The notes under the pieces were generated by a model. The model saw only the letters and a program-made list of their open reading frames with translations, was not told where the DNA came from and did no database searches. Below, in pieces: positions 1 through 9,127 of a stretch of DNA of 36,361 bases. Each line of letters opens with the position of its first letter. Positions within the stretch are counted from its first letter, which is position 1. Source of the stretch: an uncultured Ferrovum sp. (GTDB taxonomy: Bacteria; Pseudomonadota; Gammaproteobacteria; Burkholderiales; Ferrovaceae); NCBI GenBank assembly GCA_903909215.1, contig CAIVUX010000034.1, positions 1 to 36,361 of the forward strand, in the 5' to 3' direction. The translations under genes were made by a program, and so were the position numbers.

Positions 1-506
1 GGTAACCAAATAAGGGGTAACGCAAGCCAGGCCCAGTGAATAGGGTTGCCCAGCAACAGACTGGCCATCAACAATAAGGCCACTGCCGGCAGGGCAAAAC
101 ATAAGGCTGATAACACGTTTACCCAGGGCAGAATTTCCACAGGGAAGCGCACCTTCTTCACCAAGTTGGGTTGCTCAACCACCAACATAGGAGAACGTGT
201 CAGGGCTTCAGCAAAAAAACCAAATACTGTCATGCCGGCAAAGAGGCGCAGGGCAAAATCAAAGCCGGTATCCAGACCATTATCCCAGCGCATCTTAAAC
301 ACGTAACGAAACACCAGGGTGTACACAGTCATCATGAGCAGCGGTGTCAGTAAGCTCCATGCAACGCCTAACAAGGTGCCCCGATAACGCGCTTCCAATT
401 GACGGCGGACAAATTGGCGCAACAACCCCCTATGGTGCCAGGGCCAATACCAAGCCAACAAAGCTTGCGGTGCGGGGGAATGGGGGGCGCTTATCATGCC
501 CTGCAT
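1..506 (-). CDS. ABC-2 type polysaccharide exporter permease (5' part, runs off the window)
   Basis: The reverse complement reads open from an ATG at 506 to the window edge (168 codons), so only the N-terminal part is present. It starts MQGMISAPHSPAP, continues with a basic stretch (RQFVRRQLEARYRGT) and then hydrophobic segments (LLGVAWSLLTPLLMMTVYTLVF, and ALCFALPAVALLLMASLLLG near the edge). The RYRGTLLGVAWSLLTPLLM region and the FALRLFAGMTVFGFFAEAL/VKKVRFPVEILPW segments are typical of Wzm/RfbA-type ABC-2 permeases that export O-antigen or other polysaccharides with a partner ATPase. It is divergent from the glycosyltransferases at 583, which fits a surface-polysaccharide locus. An alternative ATG lies at 497; neither start has a clear ribosome binding site. 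The family call is firm, the exact substrate unknown. Confidence 0.85.
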   Translation of the reverse strand, partial: MQGMISAPHSPAPQALLAWYWPWHHRGLLRQFVRRQLEARYRGTLLGVAWSLLTPLLMMTVYTLVFRYVFKMRWDNGLDTGFDFALRLFAGMTVFGFFAEALTRSPMLVVEQPNLVKKVRFPVEILPWVNVLSALCFALPAVALLLMASLLLGNPIHWAWLALPLIWL

Positions 507-582
507 TGTAACGAAAGCGGGCTGTGGGCGCTCCAAAATCCAGTAGAATGGCTTGAATTCAACATCTCAATGCCCATGACCC

Positions 583-3423
583 GTGTCCAATAACGGTTTA
601 CAAAGCCCTGCGCCCCATTCATCACCTTGCGTTTCAGTGCTGATTCGCAGCATTGATCGGCCCGAGCTATTGCAAAAGGCATTAAGCTCTGTAGCTGCGC
701 AGACCTGGCCTGCCATTGAGGTGGTGGTGGTTTCGGCCAACCCCAACCACTCTCCATTACCCAATCTGTGCGGCACGTATCCCTTACGGTTTATCCCCAC
801 CCCCACCCCCTTGGCGCGCAGCCATGCCGCTAACCGCGGCCTCCATGAGGCGCGCGGTGATTACATTCTTTTTTTAGATGATGATGATTGGCTGGCACCT
901 GATCACATTAAAAAACTAGCCGAAGCACTAAATGAAAACCCGCATAGCGTTGCTGCTTACAGCGATGTGCAACGGGTTGACGAGGGCGGCTCTCCCCTCC
1001 CCCAGTCACCCACTCCTCCTTTTGACCCTCTGCGGTTATTAAGCGCCAACTGGATATCCGTTCACACCGTTTTATTTCGCCGCACCATGGTGGCGCAGGG
1101 CTGCCAGTTTGATGAGGCCTTGGACCACTATGAGGACTGGGATTTTTGGTTGCAACTCTTGCAGCAAGGATCTTTCGTACATGCCCCTGGACCCTCCGCC
1201 TATTACCGTATTCACGGTAGCTCAGGGGTGCATGAGCTGGAAGCGTTCTACAGCAATGCTGCCTTAAACATTTATCGCAAATGGCGCGCCCGTTGGAGCG
1301 ACGCGCAGCTTAGCGCCATGATGATGCGGGTATGGAGAATGCCCGAACTGTTGGTGGAGTTGGATGAATTAAACCAACTTCGCGCCATTGAGCGCGCTCA
1401 CTTAAACCATGAACGGCTAGCGCTAATACGCACCCAAAACCAAATCAAGACCCTTCAGGCCGGCGTGACTGCACATGAGGCGCGCATTCATGATCCCTTG
1501 CACAGCAGCAGTTGGCGCATCACGGCACCCATGCGCGCTATGGCGCGCGCAGCCCGTCTCACGCATAAGGCATTGCGTGTTCTGTGGCGTGCGATTACGC
1601 AACCCCGCTGGGGACTGTGGGCGTTGCAGCACAGCGTCTCTACGCTCACCACTCGCGGTTGGGCTGGGTTCGCAGAAGACCTCAACAGACAAAAAAAGGT
1701 GGTTGCACCACTGACTTACCTGGACTGGCTAGAGCGTTATGAAATCCCTGTGAGCGAATACGCGCGCTTGCAGCAGATGGCCAACAACTGGGATCGTAAT
1801 CCGGTCATTTCTGTAATCATGCCCACCTATAATTCGAATTTGCTGTGGTTACAAGAAGCCATTGATAGCGTACGCAATCAAATCTATCCCCACTGGGAAC
1901 TCTGCATTGCTGATGACGCCTCTCATTCGCCGGAGCTTCATGCATTGCTTGATCAGTATGCCGCTAAAGATGCGCGCATTCGCTGGGTGAAACGCGAGCC
2001 CAACGGACATATCAGCGCCGCTAGCAACAATGCCTTGGCATTAGCCAACGGTGAATTTGTAGCGCTTTTGGATCACGACGATAAGCTCCACCCCCTGGCC
2101 CTATGGTTTATGGCGGAGGCCATCTGCACGCACCCCGATGCAGGACTAATCTACAGCGATGAAGATAAGTTGGACGAGGAAGGCCATCGCTGCACCCCCC
2201 ACTTCAAATGCGACTACAACCCAGAACTGATGCTGGCACAGAACATCGTAAGCCACCTGGGGTGCTTCCGACGCAAGTTAGTGCTCGACGTGAACGGCTT
2301 TCGCAAGGGCTTTGAAGGGGCTCAGGACTATGACCTTGCATTGCGCATCATTGAGCGCCTTCAACCGCACCAAATCATCCATATTCCCCGATTGCTCTAC
2401 CACTGGCGAATTTCTCCGGGCAGTACAGCCCAGCATACCGATGCAAAAAATTATGCGCCCGCCGCTGCGCTACGCGCCATTAACGAACATCTTAATCGCG
2501 TCGGAATTAAGGGTCGGGCAACCTCCTGCGCTGAGGCCCCTCATCTGCAACGGGTTCATTTTGAGTGCCCCAATCCGTTGCCCAAAGTGACCATCATCAT
2601 TCCCACGCGCGATCATGCGGAGCTGCTTAAAACCTGCGTGGATTCTGTTTTTCAAAAAACCACCTACAGCAATTTTGAAATCATTGTGGTGGACAATGGC
2701 AGCGTTGAAAGCGCTACTCATGAGCTGTTTATCAAACTACAAGAACAGGGCGTCATTATTCACCGTGACGAGCGCCCTTTTAATTATGCAGCGCTCAACA
2801 ATGCAGCCGCCAAAATGGCTCGTGGTGAGTTGTTATGCCTCATGAACAACGATATCGAAATCATTACCCCCGGCTGGCTGGAAGAAATGGTGTCATTTGC
2901 AACCCAACCCGGCGTAGGGGCCGTGGGTGCGCGCCTATGGTACCCCAACAATACATTGCAGCATGGAGGAGTTGTGGTGGGCTTGGGTGGGGTAGCCGGA
3001 CACGCCTTCGTACACCAAGCGCGTGATTTGCCCGGTTACTTCTGGCGTGCCGTCCTTCACCAGTCCTACAGCGCCATCACTGCCGCCTGCCTGGTTATAA
3101 GAAAATCTATTTTTGATGAAGTAAAGGGTCTGGATGAAACCCTGGCCGTAGCCTTTAACGATGTGGATTTTTGTTTGCGCGTACGCGCCGCGGGCTACCG
3201 CAACGTGTGGACCCCTTACGCGGAGATGATTCACCACGAATCCATCAGTCGTGGTTTTGAAGACACCCCGGCTAAGAAAAAACGCTTCATGAGTGAGGCC
3301 GCCATTTTAAAAGAACGCTGGCCCCACGTGATTGCCGATGACCCCGCTTACTCACCCAACCTCTCCCTTGATAACGGAAACTTTGAGTTGGCCCATCCCC
3401 CACGCGTACGCTCGCCCATTTAA
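583..3423 (+). CDS. Multidomain GT2 glycosyltransferase with three GT-A domains
   Basis: Likely assembles a surface glycan at the cytoplasmic face by successive sugar transfers. Three GT-A family 2 modules are visible in 946 residues. Module 1, about residues 15-240, begins CVSVLIRSIDRPELL and carries FLDDDDW near residue 100. Module 2, from about 407, begins PVISVIMPTYNSN and has ALLDHDDKLHP. Module 3, from about 668, begins PKVTIIIPTRDHAELL and has CLMNNDIEIITPGWLEEM. Between modules 1 and 2 lies a helical linker with SSSWRITAPMRA near residue 308, a motif common in linkers of multidomain O-antigen transferases. The start is GTG 583, because an in-frame TGA lies just upstream at 577-579. 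The next glycosyltransferase begins 4 nt after its stop, so the two are probably co-transcribed. Which sugars are moved cannot be read from the sequence. Confidence 0.9.
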   Translation: MSNNGLQSPAPHSSPCVSVLIRSIDRPELLQKALSSVAAQTWPAIEVVVVSANPNHSPLPNLCGTYPLRFIPTPTPLARSHAANRGLHEARGDYILFLDDDDWLAPDHIKKLAEALNENPHSVAAYSDVQRVDEGGSPLPQSPTPPFDPLRLLSANWISVHTVLFRRTMVAQGCQFDEALDHYEDWDFWLQLLQQGSFVHAPGPSAYYRIHGSSGVHELEAFYSNAALNIYRKWRARWSDAQLSAMMMRVWRMPELLVELDELNQLRAIERAHLNHERLALIRTQNQIKTLQAGVTAHEARIHDPLHSSSWRITAPMRAMARAARLTHKALRVLWRAITQPRWGLWALQHSVSTLTTRGWAGFAEDLNRQKKVVAPLTYLDWLERYEIPVSEYARLQQMANNWDRNPVISVIMPTYNSNLLWLQEAIDSVRNQIYPHWELCIADDASHSPELHALLDQYAAKDARIRWVKREPNGHISAASNNALALANGEFVALLDHDDKLHPLALWFMAEAICTHPDAGLIYSDEDKLDEEGHRCTPHFKCDYNPELMLAQNIVSHLGCFRRKLVLDVNGFRKGFEGAQDYDLALRIIERLQPHQIIHIPRLLYHWRISPGSTAQHTDAKNYAPAAALRAINEHLNRVGIKGRATSCAEAPHLQRVHFECPNPLPKVTIIIPTRDHAELLKTCVDSVFQKTTYSNFEIIVVDNGSVESATHELFIKLQEQGVIIHRDERPFNYAALNNAAAKMARGELLCLMNNDIEIITPGWLEEMVSFATQPGVGAVGARLWYPNNTLQHGGVVVGLGGVAGHAFVHQARDLPGYFWRAVLHQSYSAITAACLVIRKSIFDEVKGLDETLAVAFNDVDFCLRVRAAGYRNVWTPYAEMIHHESISRGFEDTPAKKKRFMSEAAILKERWPHVIADDPAYSPNLSLDNGNFELAHPPRVRSPI

Positions 3424-3427
3424 TGTC

Positions 3428-4342
3428 ATGAAGGTACTGGCCGTCACGGTGACCTTTCACCCCGACCTTAAGGTGTTGCGACAACAATTGGATGTGCTGC
3501 TAACGAGTTTGGGGTCAGACCCCATTCTGTTGGTGGACAATGGCTCGCCACCCGAGACACTATCCGTATTGCAGCACTGGACCTTGCAAGACCCGCGCAT
3601 CACCGTACAGGCCTTGGGAGAGAACCGTGGTTTGGCCGCGGCCCATAATGTGGGGATTGCAGCAGCCCGCGCCCAAGGGCGTAGCCATGTGTTGCTTATG
3701 GACCAAGACAGCTTGCCCGCTCCGGATATGGTGGAAGAATTGATTAAGGCCTTTGCCTTGCGCCTAACTTTTCAGCCGCACTTGGCCGCGGTGGGGCCTT
3801 GCTACACAGACCCTGTGTTGCGTAACCCGCCAGACTTTGTGCGCCTGCACTGGTGGGGGGTTAGTCGGTTTAAAGAAACACTCGAACACCCCGTGGTGGA
3901 AGTGGATTATCTTATTTCTTCCGGCTGCCTTATTTCCTTGGCGGCCTTGGCGGTCATTGGCCCCATGCAAGAGGCGCTATTTATAGATTATGTGGATATT
4001 GAATGGGGGTTGCGCGCACGGCGCTTGGGCTACACCTTATGCGGCGTGTTCCCGGCCCACATGACGCATGCGCTGGGCCCCGTCATTGTTCATTTTTTAT
4101 GGCGCCGCTTTCCTTTGCACAGCCCGAAACGCCACTACTTTGTGGTGCGCAACGCCCTCTGGCTGTATCGTGACAAGGCGCTGCCCTTATTGTGGCGCAT
4201 GCCGCACGCGCTACGCTTGCTGCTGCGTTTTGCTGTTTATTTTATAGCGGGCAGCTCACGCCGCGAGCGCCTCAAGTTTGTCTGGATGGGCGTGCAAGAT
4301 GGATTGCAAGGGCGCATGGGGAAACCGTCGTGGATGAATTAA
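3428..4342 (+). CDS. GT2 family glycosyltransferase, rhamnosyltransferase-like
   Basis: A single-domain family 2 glycosyltransferase of 304 residues. It starts MKVLAVTVTFHPDLKVLRQQL, followed by LLVDNGSP, a NRGLAAAHNVGI segment, the DxD-like nucleotide-sugar/metal site in LLMDQDSLPAPDMV (near residue 92), and FIDYVDIEWGLRARRLGY (near residue 184). This pattern matches the rhamnosyltransferase (RfbF-like) subgroup of O-antigen enzymes. I chose ATG 3428 because the domain begins directly there; an upstream in-frame ATG at 3332 would lie inside the preceding gene. Bases 3511-3523 are an exact copy of the dispersed palindrome GGGGTCAGACCCC and encode GSDP in the loop before the LLVDNG strand. The next glycosyltransferase overlaps the end of this gene by 13 bases. 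Confidence 0.85.
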   Translation: MKVLAVTVTFHPDLKVLRQQLDVLLTSLGSDPILLVDNGSPPETLSVLQHWTLQDPRITVQALGENRGLAAAHNVGIAAARAQGRSHVLLMDQDSLPAPDMVEELIKAFALRLTFQPHLAAVGPCYTDPVLRNPPDFVRLHWWGVSRFKETLEHPVVEVDYLISSGCLISLAALAVIGPMQEALFIDYVDIEWGLRARRLGYTLCGVFPAHMTHALGPVIVHFLWRRFPLHSPKRHYFVVRNALWLYRDKALPLLWRMPHALRLLLRFAVYFIAGSSRRERLKFVWMGVQDGLQGRMGKPSWMN

Positions 4343-5265
4343 TTTCGCGCACCCTATGCGTAATGCTCACCTACCATCATGGTGCGGCTCATTTGGCCCA
4401 GCAACTGCAATCTTTAAAAGCGCAAACCTTGCCCATTAATACATTACTCATTGGCGATGACAGCGCGTTTGGGGATTCATCCCTGGCTGAGGTTTTGGCC
4501 GGTATCAACTTAACCCCCATGATGGTGCGGGTTTTGAGTGGTCCGCACCAAGGGGCGGCGGCTAATTTTATGTCTTTGGTGGCTCAGACACCCGCTGCAC
4601 GCTATTACGCCTTTTGTGACCAAGATGATAGTTGGTTGCCAGAAAAGTTAGCACGCGCCGTGGCTTGGTTGGACAGCATTCCAGCTGATCGGCCTGCGCT
4701 GTATGGCTCTGCCACACGTTATATAACTGACGGGGGCGCTTTCCTCGGAATCTCCGCCCCCATGCCGCGCCCACCGGAGTTTGCCAACGCCTTGGTGCAA
4801 TGTATGGCAGGGGGCAATACCATGGTGTTTAACGCAGCGGCACTGAATTTGTTAAAACGTATTGGCGCGCCTGCAGGACAGGCCTCACATGATTGGTTGC
4901 TGTACGCTCTGGTCAGCGGTTGTGGTGGGGCGCTGCATTACGATGCAAACCCCACGGTGTATTACCGCCAACATGGCGCTAACTTGCGCGGTGAGAATCG
5001 CTCTGTTGCTGCACGAGTGCAGCGCGCTGCAGGATTATTTAACGGTATATTTCGTGCACGACTGTGCGCGCAGGTGGCGGCTCTACAATTAGGCAGTGAC
5101 ATGCTATCGCCCAAAGCCCAACATCAACTGGCTTTTTTTGTACAAGCCCTAAAGGATCCCAGCCCATGGGGGCGTCTGCGCGCGCTGCGCGCCAGCGGCG
5201 CTTGGCGGCAATCAATCACGGAACAAGCAGCGCTTACCCTAGCGGTACTGATGGGGCGGTTGTAG
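4330..5265 (+). CDS. GT2 family glycosyltransferase
   Basis: A 311-residue family 2 glycosyltransferase. After a short lead it reads RTLCVMLTYHHGAAHLAQQL, then LLIGDDSA, and YAFCDQDDSWLPEKLARAV near residue 96, where DQDD is the usual metal/nucleotide-sugar site of rhamnosyltransferase-like GT2 enzymes. GTG 4330 is the preferred start: GGGGA lies upstream at workable spacing and the first beta strand (TLCVML) is kept. ATG 4363 would remove part of that strand. It overlaps the preceding glycosyltransferase by 13 bases, implying translational coupling. Its 3' end overlaps the convergent Crp-type regulator gene by 32 bases. Acceptor and donor are unknown. Confidence 0.85.
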   Translation: MDELISRTLCVMLTYHHGAAHLAQQLQSLKAQTLPINTLLIGDDSAFGDSSLAEVLAGINLTPMMVRVLSGPHQGAAANFMSLVAQTPAARYYAFCDQDDSWLPEKLARAVAWLDSIPADRPALYGSATRYITDGGAFLGISAPMPRPPEFANALVQCMAGGNTMVFNAAALNLLKRIGAPAGQASHDWLLYALVSGCGGALHYDANPTVYYRQHGANLRGENRSVAARVQRAAGLFNGIFRARLCAQVAALQLGSDMLSPKAQHQLAFFVQALKDPSPWGRLRALRASGAWRQSITEQAALTLAVLMGRL

Positions 5266-5986
5266 CGGTTTCGGGTTGTGTTATTTTGCCCTCCACACCG
5301 GAGGCCAATGTTTCCAGCACTTGGGGTTGGCGCACAATAAGACGGCGATGGTCTTTTTCTACTACCCCTTGTTTGATTAACATCTGCAATGCGCGCGATA
5401 CACTTTCGCGACTGACATTGGCCATCATGGCCAATGCTTGCTGCGTAGGCATATTCTCGATGGTAGCCAAATTTCCCCCTGCCTGGCGCGTCACTGTATT
5501 GTTTAACACAGAAAAAATTCGGGCATGGGCGCGCGCAATACCCAAGGCTGCGCGCATGCGCGAGCCATCACGAATTACATTGCATAAGTGTCGCATGATG
5601 CGCTCAGCCACTAACGGGTGGCGCGTCATCAGCTCGTGAGATGTGACCTTGGGCAAGTACCCCACCACTGTATCCGCCAAGGACACCAGAGATGAGGCAA
5701 TGGGCTGTCCGTCAATCACAGACACTTCCCCATAAAAATCACCCGGCTCCAGAAAATGAATCCCCACTTCACGGCCATCTTCTGAAAAAGAGATGACCTG
5801 CAGACGCCCGGATACCACCAACACCAGCGCCTCACCCACCGTACCTTGGTGAAGAACAATCTGCCGATCCTGAAAGTACTGAAAACGCACCAAGCTTTCC
5901 AGCTGCTTGAGGAGCGCCTCGTCAAGCCCCTCAAACAGCTTTTGCTGTCGGATGGCCAGTGCCGGATTGATGGTAATTTTTTTCAT
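5234..5986 (-). CDS. Crp/Fnr family transcriptional regulator
   Basis: A 250-residue DNA-binding regulator. Residues about 18-135 form the cyclic-nucleotide-binding beta-roll (LFEGLDEALLKQLESL, VLHQGTVGEALVLVVSGRLQV, LEPGDFYGEVSVIDGQPI). A long dimer helix with RMRAALGIARAHARIF follows, then a winged helix-turn-helix with MPTQQALAMMANVSRESVSR near residues 178-200. No N-terminal cysteine cluster is present, so it is not an oxygen-sensing Fnr. The effector may be a cyclic nucleotide, but specific ligand residues were not established. The start ATG at 5986 is preceded by AGAGATTAA. A low-complexity, Thr/Pro-rich tail after the HTH ends opposite the glycosyltransferase gene. Position beside polysaccharide genes hints at, but does not prove, control of surface glycans. 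Confidence 0.9.
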   Translation of the reverse strand: MKKITINPALAIRQQKLFEGLDEALLKQLESLVRFQYFQDRQIVLHQGTVGEALVLVVSGRLQVISFSEDGREVGIHFLEPGDFYGEVSVIDGQPIASSLVSLADTVVGYLPKVTSHELMTRHPLVAERIMRHLCNVIRDGSRMRAALGIARAHARIFSVLNNTVTRQAGGNLATIENMPTQQALAMMANVSRESVSRALQMLIKQGVVEKDHRRLIVRQPQVLETLASGVEGKITQPETATTAPSVPLG

Positions 5987-6312
5987 TTAATCTCTAGTTA
6001 TGGGGGTCAGGCCTCCTATTTTAAGGGAGGTTAATAATAAAACCGACCTTAATACAACTGGCAATGCCCTGAATGGCCCCTATCCTTTTCAATGTCTGCT
6101 GCCGGGGTGCTTGTTAGGCTGCTTCGTGCCCAAAAGAAACATTCAGCATCGCGGAAAGCTGTCGTACAGATACTTACTTTTATATCAGCGGTGCATCGGA
6201 GTCCGTTGCGTTTGGTTCACCATTCTCAATGTGGGATAACACAGTTTTCTGTCCTATTGAATCGCTCCCAGTTTGCCATCGGTCAGACTTAATGTACATA
6301 TTTACGAAAATT
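5987..6312. other. Intergenic stretch of 326 bases without a recognisable gene
   Basis: No convincing coding frame, RNA gene or terminator is visible. Near 6002-6016 there is a degenerate relative of the dispersed palindrome (GGGGGTCAGGCCTCC), followed by a GGGAGG that could pair with CCTCC. The stretch separates the Crp-type regulator gene from a truncated methyltransferase gene on the same strand and presumably holds the promoter of the regulator, but no clear -35/-10 pair was found. Confidence 0.5.
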
Positions 6313-6659
6313 TTATCTCATGACGCAGAGCGCAAGAGCGGGACCGTTTGGATGATCAAGATGGTCAAAACTAACCTCAATTTTAGTAAATCTGAATTCT
6401 ATTAAAGCACGCATGAGGCTATCACGTGTTAGCCATTTGCTTGTAGATTTGCTCCCGCCGAAAAAACCTGCCCAACCAAGTGAATCTTTATACGATTGAA
6501 CGGAATATTCATAACTAACGCCCAGGTATTCAATTGAATTAAGGGACAAGAACTTATGTGCTAAATTCCTATCTTTTGGGATGACATTATGATCATAATA
6601 ATGCGTCCAGATGAAAACTCTGTCAGATACGTTTGATATCAGTTTCAACAGCTCACAGG
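6313..6659 (-). pseudogene. 3' fragment of a class I SAM-dependent methyltransferase gene, cut by an IS21 element
   Basis: The minus-strand frame ends at TAA 6315-6313 and reads CELLKLISNVSDRVFIWTHYYD close to the junction with the insertion sequence, then GVSYEYSVQSYKDSLGWAGF, FFGGSKSTSKWLTRDSLMRA and a terminal FRFTKIEVSFDHLDHPNGPA. The ELLKLI...VFIWTHYYD segment and the tail resemble the C-terminal third of sugar- or lipid-modifying methyltransferases often found in polysaccharide loci. The N-terminal SAM-binding part is missing. The sequence beyond the far end of the element (after 9127) does not continue this gene on the minus strand. A GTG at 6672, inside the element, could give a chimeric 119-codon frame, but I consider it non-functional. 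Confidence 0.7.
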
Positions 6660-6666
6660 TGTTGAA

Positions 6667-6721
6667 TTGCACTCAGAATTGACCCACTTAGGGGTATAAA
6701 TTGCACTAGAAATTGACCCAC
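6667..6721. repeat. Left-end subterminal direct repeats of the IS21 element
   Basis: Two copies, at 6667-6687 and 6701-6721, share TTGCACT and AATTGACCCAC around a variable centre. They match the inverted copies at the right end, and in IS21 elements such repeats bind the IstA transposase. Confidence 0.8.
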
Positions 6722-6764
6722 GTACCGATACTATTCTGCTCAACCTATGAGCAGGAGAATGGGA

Positions 6765-8288
6765 GTGATCACCGTGGAACTATTAAGTGTAATTAGACGC
6801 TGGCATTTGCGTGATCAAATGTCGATTCGTGAGATTGCTAAAAGAACTGGCTTATCTCGCAACACCATCAAGAAGTACCTGCGTAATGACATCGTCATCC
6901 CTCAATATGTTGGGCAAGGACGCACCAGTAAACTCACTGCGTATGTTGATAAGCTACAGCAGTGGCTTAAAACTGAGTCTAATCGAGGACGTAAAGAGCG
7001 TCGTAGTATTAAGCAGCTCTACCATGACTTAGTGCAACTGGGCTATCTCGGTTCTTATGATCGTGTTGTGGCTTATGCTAGGCGATGGCGACTGCATCAA
7101 CAGCAACTTGCTGGCACCGTTGGGCGAGGCGCTTTTATTCCACTGACCTTTGCCTCTGGTGAAGCCTTCCAATTTGACTGGAGTGAAGACTGGGCAGTCA
7201 TTGGCCATGAGCGCGTGAAACTACAAATTGCACATTTCAAACTGGCTCACAGCCGTGCCTTTTACTTGCGTGCTTATCCACTACAAACCCATGAGATGTT
7301 GTTTGATGCGCATCACCACGCCTTCCAATGTTTAGGTGGTATTCCCAAACGCGGCATCTACGACAACATGAGGACCGCGGTTGACAAAGTCGGGCGCGGC
7401 AAGCAGCGTACAGTCAATGCAAGATTCGCAGCCATGGTCAGTCACTATCTCTTTGAAGCCGAGTTCTGTAATCCAGCATCTGGTTGGGAGAAAGGCCAAA
7501 TTGAGAAGAATGTACAAGATGCGCGTCATCGGTTGTGGCATCAAGCACCACCATTTGCGAGCTTGGACGCTCTCAATGATTGGCTGACCGTACGCTGTAC
7601 CGCTTTATGGCAACAAATACAACATCCAGAGTTTCGCCATCAAACCATCGCAACTGTTTGGCAATCCGAGTTGCCAACCTTAATGTCTGTCCCGCGACCA
7701 TTTGATGGCTTTGTGGAATGCATCAAGCGCGTCACCCCGACCTGCTTAGTTCACTTTGAGCGCAACCGCTACAGTGTGCCAGCCTCTTTTGCTAATCGAC
7801 ATGTCAGCTTGCGTGTTTATGCAGATCACTTAGTCATGGTCGCAGAAATGGCGGTGATTGCTGAGCATAAACGCATCATCAATCGTCATCATCGTAGTGG
7901 CGTGACCTGTTACCAATGGCAGCATTACTTAAGTGTGTTACAGCGTAAACCAGGTGCACTGCGTAATGGCGCACCTTTTACCACCCTGCCTGAAGCATTC
8001 AAGCTACTGCAAACTAAGCTCTTAACCAGAGTTGGCGGTGACAGAGAAATGGTCGAAGTGCTCTCGCTAGTATTACATTATGATGAGTCGCTAGTACTGG
8101 CTGCCATTGAGGAGTCTTTGGCAGCAGGGGCAGCCTCTAAGCTCAACATCCTCAATATATTAAGGCGGATGATTAGTCCGGCACTACCACCGCTCGCAGA
8201 TACGCCGCATCGTTTGGCGTTGATTGAAGAGCCCATAGCGAACGCTGAGCGTTATGATGGGCTAAGAGAGGTGCGTCATGCAGCATGA
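6765..8288 (+). CDS. istA: IS21 family transposase IstA
   Basis: The transposase of the element, 507 residues from GTG 6765. An N-terminal helix-turn-helix lies in [20 protein letters not shown] (about residues 20-40). The DDE catalytic core follows: FQFDWSEDW supplies the first Asp, the second lies in [12 protein letters not shown], and the Glu in [21 protein letters not shown]-terminal beta-rich domain ([21 protein letters not shown]) completes the usual IstA layout. I prefer GTG 6765 because AGGAG lies 7 bases upstream and the protein then begins VITVELL, the normal family start; ATG 6747 would add six residues without a suitable ribosome binding site. It overlaps istB by 11 bases, indicating translational coupling. 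Confidence 0.93.
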   Translation: MITVELLSVIRRWHLRDQMSIREIAKRTGLSRNTIKKYLRNDIVIPQYVGQGRTSKLTAYVDKLQQWLKTESNRGRKERRSIKQLYHDLVQLGYLGSYDRVVAYARRWRLHQQQLAGTVGRGAFIPLTFASGEAFQFDWSEDWAVIGHERVKLQIAHFKLAHSRAFYLRAYPLQTHEMLFDAHHHAFQCLGGIPKRGIYDNMRTAVDKVGRGKQRTVNARFAAMVSHYLFEAEFCNPASGWEKGQIEKNVQDARHRLWHQAPPFASLDALNDWLTVRCTALWQQIQHPEFRHQTIATVWQSELPTLMSVPRPFDGFVECIKRVTPTCLVHFERNRYSVPASFANRHVSLRVYADHLVMVAEMAVIAEHKRIINRHHRSGVTCYQWQHYLSVLQRKPGALRNGAPFTTLPEAFKLLQTKLLTRVGGDREMVEVLSLVLHYDESLVLAAIEESLAAGAASKLNILNILRRMISPALPPLADTPHRLALIEEPIANAERYDGLREVRHAA

Positions 8289-9030
8289 CACGATGATGAC
8301 CACCTTAAAGGGGCTAAAGTTGTATGGCATGGCGCAAGCGGCAGATGAGCTTCATCAGCAAGGTGTGCCCAGTTATGAAGCCGCACAGCCGATCCTTGGC
8401 AGCTTATTAAAAGCCGAAATGGCAGAACGTGAAATCCGTTCAATCAATTACCAAGTTAAGACCGCAAAGTTTCCAGTGTATCGAGACTTGACTGGCTTTG
8501 ACTTTAGTCAGAGCACCGTTAACGAACCATTGGTTCGGCAGTTACATCGATGCGACTTTATTGAAGATGCGCAGAATGTAGTCTTGATTGGTGGGCCTGG
8601 TACAGGTAAAACGCACTTGGCCACAGCCATCGGTATACAGGCGATTGAGCATCATCTCAAGCGGGTACGTTTCTTCTCGACCATTGAGTTGGTCAATACA
8701 TTAGAACTAGAGAAAGCCGCAGGCAAACAAGGCCAACTGGCATTTCGGTTAATGTATGTTGATCTGGTCGTTTTAGATGAGCTGGGGTATTTGCCGTTTA
8801 GCCAAGCAGGCGGTGCCTTGCTGTTCCATTTACTCTCAAAGCTCTATGAGCATACCAGCGTCATCATCACGACTAATCTAGGCTTTGCTGAATGGGGTAA
8901 TGTCTTTGGAGATCAGAAGATGACTACGGCTTTATTAGACCGCTTAACGCATCGTTGTCATATCGTCGAGTCAGGCAATGAAAGTTTCCGCTTTAGACAC
9001 AGCACGGCGAACAATAGAAAGGAGAAATAA
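8278..9030 (+). CDS. istB: IS21 family helper ATPase IstB
   Basis: The DnaC-like AAA+ ATPase that assists IstA in target choice and strand transfer; 250 residues, the normal family length. Visible motifs are Walker A in [19 protein letters not shown] (near residue 105), Walker B in [13 protein letters not shown] (near 165), and a sensor segment in [13 protein letters not shown]. The N-terminal domain ([19 protein letters not shown]) is the usual IstB N-terminal part. ATG 8278 is preceded by GAGAGG at good spacing and lies inside the end of istA. Confidence 0.94.
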   Translation: MQHDTMMTTLKGLKLYGMAQAADELHQQGVPSYEAAQPILGSLLKAEMAEREIRSINYQVKTAKFPVYRDLTGFDFSQSTVNEPLVRQLHRCDFIEDAQNVVLIGGPGTGKTHLATAIGIQAIEHHLKRVRFFSTIELVNTLELEKAAGKQGQLAFRLMYVDLVVLDELGYLPFSQAGGALLFHLLSKLYEHTSVIITTNLGFAEWGNVFGDQKMTTALLDRLTHRCHIVESGNESFRFRHSTANNRKEK

Positions 9031-9075
9031 ACCAACATACCAATCCTATAAATTGTGCTAAATTAACAACAAAGG

Positions 9076-9120
9076 GTGGGTCAGTTTTAAATGCAATTGG
9101 TGGGTCAATTATTAATGCAA
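9076..9120. repeat. Right-end subterminal repeats of the IS21 element (inverted relative to the left end)
   Basis: Two copies, at 9076-9096 and 9100-9120, read on the minus strand as TTGCATT...CTGACCCAC and TTGCATT...ATTGACCCAC. They mirror the left-end pair. Confidence 0.8.
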
Positions 9121-9127
9121 TTCAACA

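Larger units (their letters stand above)
6660..9127 (+). mobile_element. IS21-family insertion sequence, complete
   Basis: A 2,468-base element with istA and istB. The outer ends are a 12-base perfect inverted repeat, TGTTGAATTGCA at 6660-6671 and its complement at 9116-9127, giving the TG...CA termini typical of IS21. Each end also holds two copies of a roughly 21-base subterminal repeat: left copies 6667-6687 and 6701-6721 (TTGCAC...AATTGACCCAC), right copies, inverted, 9100-9120 and 9076-9096. These are the multiple transposase-binding repeats expected of the family. No target duplication is seen: CACAGG precedes the left end and AATACG follows the right end. Both reading frames are intact, so the element may be active. 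Confidence 0.92.

Noticed and set aside
5166-5639. 157-codon plus-strand frame across the end of the third glycosyltransferase and the Crp-type gene
   Set aside because: It overlaps two well-supported genes and has no family resemblance or start signal.
6313-6672. Intact 119-residue protein at the left IS junction
   Set aside because: Its first codons are IS21 terminal sequence and the remainder is the tail of a methyltransferase, so it is a truncated gene.
6660-9127. Prophage, integron or genomic island around the IS
   Set aside because: No integrase, attachment site duplication or phage gene is present; the neighbours are ordinary chromosomal genes. No CRISPR-like regularly spaced repeats were found anywhere in the window.
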